5,846 bases of DNA from Actinomycetota bacterium (GTDB lineage: Bacteria > Actinomycetota > Actinomycetes > Nanopelagicales > Nanopelagicaceae): NCBI GenBank assembly GCA_009702845.1, contig WLHG01000069.1:1-5846 (forward strand), read 5' to 3'. Positions 1-4,739 of the stretch are shown here, one piece after another. The notes under the pieces were generated by a model. That model was not told where the DNA came from, ran no database searches, and saw only the letters and a program-made list of their open reading frames with translations. Made by a program: the position numbers and the translations under genes. The first letter of the stretch is position 1; every line of letters starts with the position of its first letter.

Positions 1-2
1 GA

Positions 3-116
3 CAAAGACTTATAGAGATGCTCCACCAAGTCCAAGATAACTACCCTGATAGCCATGTGGGCCAGCGCTGGGCACCTACCCGTCTTGGTGGAACCGCCCC
101 TGCACCACTAAACTAA
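3..116 (+). CDS. C-terminal end of an unrecognised protein (5' end outside window)
   Basis: This frame is open from the left edge and encodes 37 residues before a TAA stop. The other two + frames hit stops within the first 40 bases. The tail begins with a helix-like stretch (QRLIEMLHQVQDNY) and ends in a proline- and alanine-rich segment, GGTAPAPLN. I do not recognise the family. In many Actinobacteria the gene before a DUF4191 gene is lipA (lipoyl synthase), but these residues do not resemble the LipA C-terminus I know (a GPLVRSSY-type motif), so I do not assign it. The stop lies only 5 bases before the DUF4191 start, which supports both its being a real gene end and a shared transcript. Confidence 0.5.
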   Translation, partial: QRLIEMLHQVQDNYPDSHVGQRWAPTRLGGTAPAPLN

Positions 117-121
117 GCGAC

Positions 122-796
122 ATGTTTAAGAGAAAAGCAAAAGAAAAGAAGATCAGAGCCCCTCGTTTTCAAACTTTCCGTGATGCTTACAACGTCACCA
201 AGGTTGTAAAACCCTGGATCCCTTTTGCGCTTCTTGGCATCTTCTTTGCCACCTTGCTCATCGGAATCGCCATCGGAATTGCTCTCGGTCATCCTCTTTA
301 CTTTGCATTCATCTTCCTCCCGCTCTCATTCTTAACAACACTTCTATTCTTCACGCGCCAAGCTGGCACAGCTGCCTATTCATCGATCGAAGGCCAGATG
401 GGTGCAGGTGCAAGCGTGCTCATGGCGATTCGTAAAGGATGGACCACTACCCCGGCCGTTGCAGTTGCGCGAAACCAAGATATGGTCCATCGCAGTGTTG
501 GCCGTGCAGGAATCGTATTAACTGGCGAAGGTTCACAGGGTGTTAATCAAATGCTCGCTGAAGAGCGTAAGAAGACTGAGCGTTTTGCACCTGGCGTTCC
601 AATCACATTAGTCGTAGTTGGCGAAGAAAAAGGGCAAGTACCTCTACGTAAACTTCAAAAGCGTCTACAGAAAATGCCTAAAAAGTTGACGGCACATCAA
701 ATGCGCGAAGTCCGTGCCCGCTTAAAGGCTGTTGGTGGTTTGTCCATGCCAATTCCAAAGGGTCCGATGCCTACACGCGCACCAAAGATGCGCTAA
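122..796 (+). CDS. DUF4191 family integral membrane protein
   Basis: The product is 224 residues, the usual size for DUF4191 proteins, whose biochemical role is unknown. A lysine/arginine-rich N-terminus (residues 1-30) precedes two adjacent hydrophobic segments at about 32-54 and 58-78, a membrane hairpin. A soluble domain follows. The family core is recognisable in GQMGAGASVL near 91-100, in RSVGRAGIVLTGEG (124-137), in the EERKK segment near 147, and in GEEKGQVPLRKL (167-178). The C-terminus is again very basic and proline-rich. The chosen ATG is the first in frame and gives the expected basic N-terminus. Its upstream sequence (AAGCGA) is only a poor ribosome binding site, so translation may be coupled to the gene ending 5 bases earlier. 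Family assignment is from pattern recognition; the role beside lipoate or glutamine-synthetase genes is known only as gene context. Confidence 0.88.
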   Translation: MFKRKAKEKKIRAPRFQTFRDAYNVTKVVKPWIPFALLGIFFATLLIGIAIGIALGHPLYFAFIFLPLSFLTTLLFFTRQAGTAAYSSIEGQMGAGASVLMAIRKGWTTTPAVAVARNQDMVHRSVGRAGIVLTGEGSQGVNQMLAEERKKTERFAPGVPITLVVVGEEKGQVPLRKLQKRLQKMPKKLTAHQMREVRARLKAVGGLSMPIPKGPMPTRAPKMR

Positions 797-816
797 CTCT
801 TCTTAAGAAACACATT

Positions 817-1464
817 ATGAAGCAGATTGCCATGCTGTTGTATCCAGGCTTCACGCCCTTAGATGCAATCGGTCCCTATCACGCCCTTTCACAATTTCCG
901 GGCTACGAGTTTTTCTTCGTCGGGCAAGAGGCGGGACCAGTAAGTGATGGCGCTGCAACGGTAATTCAGGCACAGAAATCAATATCGGAGATTAATTCGG
1001 TAGATATCTTGGTAGTACCAGGTGGGCTGCCAGCAATCACAATGGCACGCAGCGGAGATCCGTTAATCGATTGGATCGCACAAATCCACCCAACCACAGA
1101 GTGGACGATTTCAGTATGCACCGGTGCACTCATGCTTGGCGCCGCAGGTCTTCTTAAAAGCATTCCAGCTACGACACATTGGTATTCACATACTGAGCTA
1201 TCTGATTACGGCGCGATCCCGATAGATGAACGTGTTGTCGAATCAGGCAAGATAATGACAGCTGCTGGAGTATCTGCCGGAATCGATATGTCGTTGGTGT
1301 TGGCAGAGCGAATCTTCGGTCGTGCCTTTGCTGAAAAGATGCAATTAGATATGGAGTACGACCCAAAGCCACCCTTTAACGCAGGCCATCCACGTAGTGC
1401 TCCGACTGGTGTAGTTGAAGAACTACGTTCCCTGTTTGATTCAGTATTAAAGCCCAATAAATAG
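817..1464 (+). CDS. DJ-1/PfpI family protein, isonitrile hydratase (isocyanide hydratase)-like
   Basis: The product is 215 residues with a class I glutamine-amidotransferase-like fold of the DJ-1/PfpI superfamily. The nucleophile elbow is SVCTGALMLGAAGLL with Cys101 followed by Thr102. An acidic residue at Asp16, in TPLDAIGP, matches the Asp17 that works with Cys101 in Pseudomonas isocyanide hydratase. The ATTHW motif (118-122) and the C-terminal YDPKPPFNAG (181-190) are also hallmarks of that subgroup. The Pseudomonas enzyme hydrates isonitriles to N-substituted formamides, but many relatives have no tested substrate, so the specific reaction here is inference. The protein has no signal peptide and should be cytosolic. 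It starts 20 bases after the DUF4191 stop with a weak AAGAAA-like ribosome binding site, so co-transcription is likely. A glyoxalase- or chaperone-type DJ-1 role is an alternative, though the motifs favour the hydratase-like clade. Confidence 0.85.
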   Translation: MKQIAMLLYPGFTPLDAIGPYHALSQFPGYEFFFVGQEAGPVSDGAATVIQAQKSISEINSVDILVVPGGLPAITMARSGDPLIDWIAQIHPTTEWTISVCTGALMLGAAGLLKSIPATTHWYSHTELSDYGAIPIDERVVESGKIMTAAGVSAGIDMSLVLAERIFGRAFAEKMQLDMEYDPKPPFNAGHPRSAPTGVVEELRSLFDSVLKPNK

Positions 1465-1503
1465 AGAACGTTGCGAATCACAATAGATTAAAACTAAGCG
1501 AAG

Positions 1504-2616
1504 TCAATGAGGGTGAATAACTTGCCTGACAACTTGCGCACCTTGTAGAGCATCCATTGCTTCATTTACTTGCGCCATTGGACTTACGGATGTGAGTAAC
1601 TTCTCCACTGGCAATTTTCCTTCTCTCCAAAAATCCACAAATTCTGGAATATCTACGCGTGGATTGGCAGAACCTAGATATGAACCACGAATTGTTTTCA
1701 CATCAGAGACTAAAGAAAGTGCTGAAATTGAAAACATCTCTGAAGCAGGTGGTAAGCCAACCGTTACGGTTGTTCCGCCACGACTAGTTGCATCGTATGC
1801 CGCTTTCAAACTCTCGGCTCTTCCCGCGCATTCAATTGCAACTAACACGCCACCTGGAAGATGTTCGCGTAAGTTTTCACTCGGATCCAAGGCAAAATCT
1901 GCGCCAAGGCTTAGCGCAAGTTCTCTCTTTGATGCAACGGGATCAATTGCAAAAATGGGTGATGCCTTTGAAATCACAGCGCCGATAAGGGCCGATAACC
2001 CAACACCCCCAAGACCCCACACTCCAAGGGATTGTCCTGGTTTTGCATGTGCAGAATTTCTGACTGCACCGATACCTGTAAGAAGGGCGCAACCAAATAG
2101 CGCGGCAATATCGAAGGGGATGTCTTCAGGAAGTTTTATCAGTGAGCGCTCATCAAGGACGGCATACTGGCTATAACAAGAAACTCCGTTGTAGTGATTC
2201 ACAGGTGCGCCGTTAACACTTATTCGCGATCCCCCACGAATCATTTCACCACGGCTATTAGATGTTGCACCCACCGAACAAAACGCGGGTGCACCCGAAG
2301 TGCACTCAGTGCAAGAACCGCAGCTTGGTAGGAAAACACTTGTTACGTGATCGCCAACTTTCAAACCTTTTACGCCAGCTCCTAGTTCAACAACAACTCC
2401 CGCTGATTCATGCCCTGCAATAAGGGGCAGCGGACGTGGTCTGGAACCATTCACGACAGATAGATCTGAATGACAAATGCCTGCAGATTCAATTTTGACA
2501 AGCACTTCCCCAATTCCAGGTGGTGCTAAATCAACTTCTACAATTTCAAGGGGGCGTGAGGTTGAATAAGGAAGTTCTGCACCAGTCTGGCGTAGGAGTA
2601 CTGCCTGAGATTTCAC
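1504..2616 (-). CDS. Zinc-dependent alcohol dehydrogenase, class III-like MDR family
   Basis: The product is a 370-residue medium-chain dehydrogenase that should oxidise a primary or secondary alcohol with NAD in the cytosol. Catalytic zinc ligands are Cys48 (GICHSD), His69 with Glu70 (AGHES) and Cys176 (FGCALLTG). A full structural zinc site is present at Cys99, Cys102, Cys105 and Cys113. The Rossmann motif GLGGVG is at 201-206, and Asp225 at the end of the next strand predicts NAD over NADP. The long segment between the structural zinc loop and residue 150 is as in class III-like alcohol dehydrogenases. Translation must start at this GTG or very near it, because an in-frame TAG lies six codons upstream. 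No good Shine-Dalgarno precedes the GTG. A weak promoter-like pair (TTTACC, 16 bases, GACAAT on the - strand, 2668 to 2641) lies upstream. The gene follows the short-chain dehydrogenase by 88 bases on the same strand. The substrate is not known. Confidence 0.92.
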   Translation of the reverse strand: MKSQAVLLRQTGAELPYSTSRPLEIVEVDLAPPGIGEVLVKIESAGICHSDLSVVNGSRPRPLPLIAGHESAGVVVELGAGVKGLKVGDHVTSVFLPSCGSCTECTSGAPAFCSVGATSNSRGEMIRGGSRISVNGAPVNHYNGVSCYSQYAVLDERSLIKLPEDIPFDIAALFGCALLTGIGAVRNSAHAKPGQSLGVWGLGGVGLSALIGAVISKASPIFAIDPVASKRELALSLGADFALDPSENLREHLPGGVLVAIECAGRAESLKAAYDATSRGGTTVTVGLPPASEMFSISALSLVSDVKTIRGSYLGSANPRVDIPEFVDFWREGKLPVEKLLTSVSPMAQVNEAMDALQGAQVVRQVIHPH

Positions 2617-2704
2617 GAGCGAACTGCGAATCTAAAGGCCATTGTCGAAGGCTACTTCACTTGGTAAAGAAATCGGCTGCGTGCGACTGCCATTTCGGGG
2701 GCAA

Positions 2705-3466
2705 TCAATACATTAACTGTCCGCCAGAGACGTTCATGACCGTGCCGGTCACATAACTCGAGGCATCGGATGCTAAGAAAAGTACTGCTCCTACTAACTC
2801 TTCTGGATTAGCTAATCGTCCCAGCGGGATCATTGATACAAATTTTGCGAGAGCTTCTGGAGTTTGATCTGAGACCATCATCGGCGTATCAACGCCGCCT
2901 GGGGATATCGCATTCACACGCACTCCATCTTCAGCAAATGCACGTGCCAAACCTTTAGTCAGTGAAACAACACCTCCTTTGCTTGCTGCATAAACAACTG
3001 ATCCGCCGTATCCGCCGCTCCACCAAGCTTGGGAAACAAAGTTGATAATCGACCCCGTGCTTTTGTGGCTTCTAAAAGATGTACGAGCCGCCCTATTAAG
3101 GAAAAAAGTTACTTTTAGATTAGTGTCCAACTGAATATCCCAATCTGCTTCAGTCACATCATCAACATCTGCACGTCTGCGTGAAACTGCAGCGCAATGA
3201 GCAAGAGCGGCAAGAGGTGCCATTGATTGGGCCATCTCAAAGATTTTTGAATGTTGAGATATTTGCGATAAATCCATTTCCATATATTTGTGTCCAGTAC
3301 CTGGCAATGTCTCGCTGATCTCTTTAAGCGACTTTCCTGGAATATCCACGAGAAGAACATGAGCTCCCGCTTGAGCAAATCCTTGGGCTACCGCATTTCC
3401 AATTCCACCTGCAGCACCCGTAACAACAACGCTCCTTCCGCTGAGCCCAGAATCATTGCGCCACAT
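2705..3466 (-). CDS. Short-chain dehydrogenase/reductase (classical SDR)
   Basis: The product is 253 residues, typical for a classical SDR. The cofactor motif TGAAGGIG is at 16-23. Asp41 at the end of the second strand (LLVDIPG) favours NAD(H). The catalytic residues are Asn116, Ser145, Tyr159 and Lys163 (the last two in YAASKGG), followed by the usual RVNAISPGGVDTPM and the C-terminal VTGTVMNVSGG. The ATG at 3466 is preferred because AAAGGA (3478-3473) lies six bases before it. An in-frame ATG at 3481 would add five residues but has no ribosome binding site and would place that AAAGGA inside the gene. Two oddities are that the usual NNAG motif reads HCAA (90-93), and that the catalytic Ser and Tyr are 14 rather than 13 residues apart, with a WW pair between them. 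It is the first gene of the - strand pair with the zinc dehydrogenase. It could be a keto-deoxy-sugar-acid or hydroxy-acid dehydrogenase, but the substrate cannot be read from sequence. Confidence 0.92.
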   Translation of the reverse strand: MWRNDSGLSGRSVVVTGAAGGIGNAVAQGFAQAGAHVLLVDIPGKSLKEISETLPGTGHKYMEMDLSQISQHSKIFEMAQSMAPLAALAHCAAVSRRRADVDDVTEADWDIQLDTNLKVTFFLNRAARTSFRSHKSTGSIINFVSQAWWSGGYGGSVVYAASKGGVVSLTKGLARAFAEDGVRVNAISPGGVDTPMMVSDQTPEALAKFVSMIPLGRLANPEELVGAVLFLASDASSYVTGTVMNVSGGQLMY

Positions 3467-3472
3467 AGATAA

Positions 3473-3478
3473 TCCTTT
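3473..3478 (-). promoter_or_regulatory. Ribosome binding site of the short-chain dehydrogenase
   Basis: On the - strand AAAGGA lies six bases before the ATG at 3466, a near-ideal Shine-Dalgarno distance. It decides the start in favour of the ATG at 3466 over the in-frame ATG at 3481. Confidence 0.65.
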
Positions 3479-3481
3479 CAT

Positions 3482-3522
3482 TTCACGGATTGTGAGAAAA
3501 TATCGAGATTAATTTCCGTGAA
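3482..3522. promoter_or_regulatory. Inverted repeats in divergent intergenic region, candidate operator
   Basis: TTCACGGA (3482-3489) and its exact reverse complement TCCGTGAA (3515-3522) have 25 bases between them, with arm centres 33 bases apart, about three DNA helical turns. The left arm also takes part in a shorter dyad, TCAC-N5-GTGA (3483-3495). Three related half-sites therefore lie between two divergently transcribed catabolic genes, where a shared regulator would bind. The right arm overlaps the ribosome binding site of the short leader frame. No convincing -35/-10 pair stands out on either strand, and no regulator gene is in the window. An RNA hairpin is the alternative reading. Confidence 0.4.
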
Positions 3523-3524
3523 GG
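3520..3524 (+). promoter_or_regulatory. Ribosome binding site of the short leader reading frame
   Basis: GAAGG ends seven bases before the ATG at 3532, good spacing for initiation. It shares three bases with the right arm of the inverted repeat. Confidence 0.35.
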
Positions 3525-3531
3525 CTACCGC

Positions 3532-3600
3532 ATGTTCGGCGCAAATGTTAAAGTCCAAATCATGCGTTGGATCAATGGCGAAGGATCTGGAACGGAATGA
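3532..3600 (+). CDS. Possible 22-residue leader peptide, overlapping the enolase-family start
   Basis: This short frame starts at ATG 3532 behind a GAAGG ribosome binding site and encodes 22 residues (MFGANVKVQIMRW at the start, INGEGSGTE at the end). It ends in TGA within ATGA, where the ATG is the preferred start of the enolase-superfamily gene. That 4-base stop/start overlap is the classic arrangement for translational coupling. The frame is open further upstream to a TGA at 3493 but has no better start there. The peptide matches no family I recognise and has no run of a single amino acid that would suggest attenuation. It could be a coupling leader, a gene remnant or chance. Confidence 0.35.
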   Translation: MFGANVKVQIMRWINGEGSGTE

Positions 3601-4703
3601 AACTCAAGAGCCTTCGTGGTCGACGAGTTGTGTTGACTCTGCCTGACCCCGTGCAATTGGGTAACTATGTAATCAAAGCTCGTTCCTATTGCGTGGTGAC
3701 TGCAGAGCTAGAGGATGGGACTATTGGGACTTCTTTTTCATTAGATCGTGGTTCACCGGTAACTGAAGCCGTAAATAATTTAATCGCAAAGCCATACATA
3801 GAAATCTTTTCTGGCGACCCCCTCACTGCTTGGGATATTTTGCTCAGACAGGCCAGCACTTCGCTTTCGGCAGGCGCCGCACTCAAAGCTTTCTCACTTG
3901 TCGATCTTGCAGTTCATGACGCAGTTGCCCGTAGCCAAGAAAGCACTGTTGTAGCGCGATTTGGTAAAACGCAAAAGAATTTTCCGACTTGGGCAGTAAT
4001 CGGTTATCCACCTTCGCGTGGACCGGAAGAAATCGCATGGGAAGTTCAAGCCGCAGTTGATGCAGGAGCAGTAGGAGTAAAACTTCCAGTAGGTGCAACG
4101 CCTGAGCTCACTCGCGAACGCATAATCGCAGCCCTTGATACAAAACTTTGTCCTGTTGCCACAGACCTTGCCTGGTCGTGTAGAACTCCATCCGATGCGA
4201 TGAAAATTGTTCACGGTTTGGATTTGGCATGGGTGGAGGATCCATTTGTACAGGGAAGCCTTACAGAGCTTCGCCAACTTCGATCTCTCTTATCGGTTCC
4301 ACTCGCAAGTGGCGATGAAGAGACCCACCTTTATCATCCGCAAGTTCTTATCGACACCGAAGCGGTTGACATCGTGCGTATTGATACAACATGCCAAGGC
4401 GGGCTATCTCGCCTGATCCACATGAATGATTACCTCACAGAGTCGAAGGTGCCCATCTCCTGGCATGTCTATGATGCATGGCACTCACAAATAGCTTCAA
4501 TCATTGATGCAGAAACGCACTCAATCGAGTTTTCAGCACCGGGTGCGAGTGTCGACCCGCTGGCCGAGATGATCTTCGCAAATAAACTCAACACTCGAAG
4601 TACAGATCAATTTGGATGGCGATTTACAGTGCCGGTTCTAGCCGATGAATCTGAGGCAATAAGTGGCGGCCCGCGATGGATTCCAATCGGGTCACAAGTA
4701 TAA
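3597..4703 (+). CDS. Enolase superfamily enzyme, mandelate racemase/muconate lactonizing type (probable acid dehydratase or epimerase)
   Basis: The product is 368 residues, normal for this superfamily. An N-terminal capping domain (about 1-125) precedes a TIM barrel. These enzymes abstract the proton next to a carboxylate, using a magnesium ion, and then dehydrate, racemise or cycloisomerise the acid. Metal ligands read as Asp190 (VATDLAWS), Glu214 (WVEDPF) and Asp240 or Glu241 (ASGDEET). The Asp263 (VRIDTT) and His290 (ISWHVYD) pair corresponds to the Asp-His dyad of the mandelate racemase group, and Glu311 (IEF) lies at the end of the barrel. The usual KxK is Lys162-Leu-Pro, so only the first lysine remains. 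The ATG at 3597 is chosen because the following MKLKSLRGRRVVL is a standard family N-terminus. AAGGA (3581-3585) lies 11 bases upstream. An in-frame TTG at 3567 would add ten unrelated residues. A sugar-acid dehydratase is the most likely role; the substrate is unknown. Confidence 0.9.
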   Translation: MKLKSLRGRRVVLTLPDPVQLGNYVIKARSYCVVTAELEDGTIGTSFSLDRGSPVTEAVNNLIAKPYIEIFSGDPLTAWDILLRQASTSLSAGAALKAFSLVDLAVHDAVARSQESTVVARFGKTQKNFPTWAVIGYPPSRGPEEIAWEVQAAVDAGAVGVKLPVGATPELTRERIIAALDTKLCPVATDLAWSCRTPSDAMKIVHGLDLAWVEDPFVQGSLTELRQLRSLLSVPLASGDEETHLYHPQVLIDTEAVDIVRIDTTCQGGLSRLIHMNDYLTESKVPISWHVYDAWHSQIASIIDAETHSIEFSAPGASVDPLAEMIFANKLNTRSTDQFGWRFTVPVLADESEAISGGPRWIPIGSQV

Positions 4704-4739
4704 AAAAATGCTTCTCCAGCTGTCTCTTACTCTGGAAGG
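4702..4739 (-). terminator. Probable Rho-independent terminator of the amidase-like gene
   Basis: Read on the - strand, CTTCCAG (within 4739-4732) can pair with CTGGAGAAG (4719-4711) with a small bulge. The loop of about 12 bases contains the gene's own TAA stop. CAT-like bases and a run of seven T (4708-4702) follow. The T run sits against the enolase-family stop codon of the converging gene. The stem is short and imperfect, so the call is moderate. Confidence 0.45.

Noticed and set aside
1..116. Assignment of the left-edge partial gene as lipoyl synthase from DUF4191 context
   Set aside because: The visible 37 residues do not carry the LipA C-terminal motif, so only the reading frame is supported.
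110..1501. The 11-mer AAACTAAGCGA at both 110-120 and 1491-1501
   Set aside because: A few repeated 11-mers are expected by chance in a sequence of this length. The surrounding bases differ, and there is no flanking structure.
1465..1503. Possible terminator between the converging DJ-1 and alcohol dehydrogenase genes
   Set aside because: The 39-base gap shows no stem followed by a T run on either strand.
1592..2176. Long open frame on the + strand opposite the zinc alcohol dehydrogenase
   Set aside because: It lies wholly antisense to a gene with intact zinc and NAD motifs, and its translation shows no recognisable domain. It is a shadow frame.
3467..3481. ATG at 3481 as start of the short-chain dehydrogenase
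   Set aside because: AAAGGA sits six bases before the ATG at 3466, whereas nothing similar precedes 3481. It remains a possible alternative start.
3567..3599. TTG at 3567 as start of the enolase-superfamily protein
   Set aside because: It has no ribosome binding site and adds ten residues unlike the family N-terminus. The ATG at 3597 begins a typical MKLKSLRGRRVVL start.
3894..4277. Open frame on the - strand opposite the enolase-family gene
   Set aside because: The translation is cysteine- and serine-rich without family motifs and is fully antisense to a well-supported gene.
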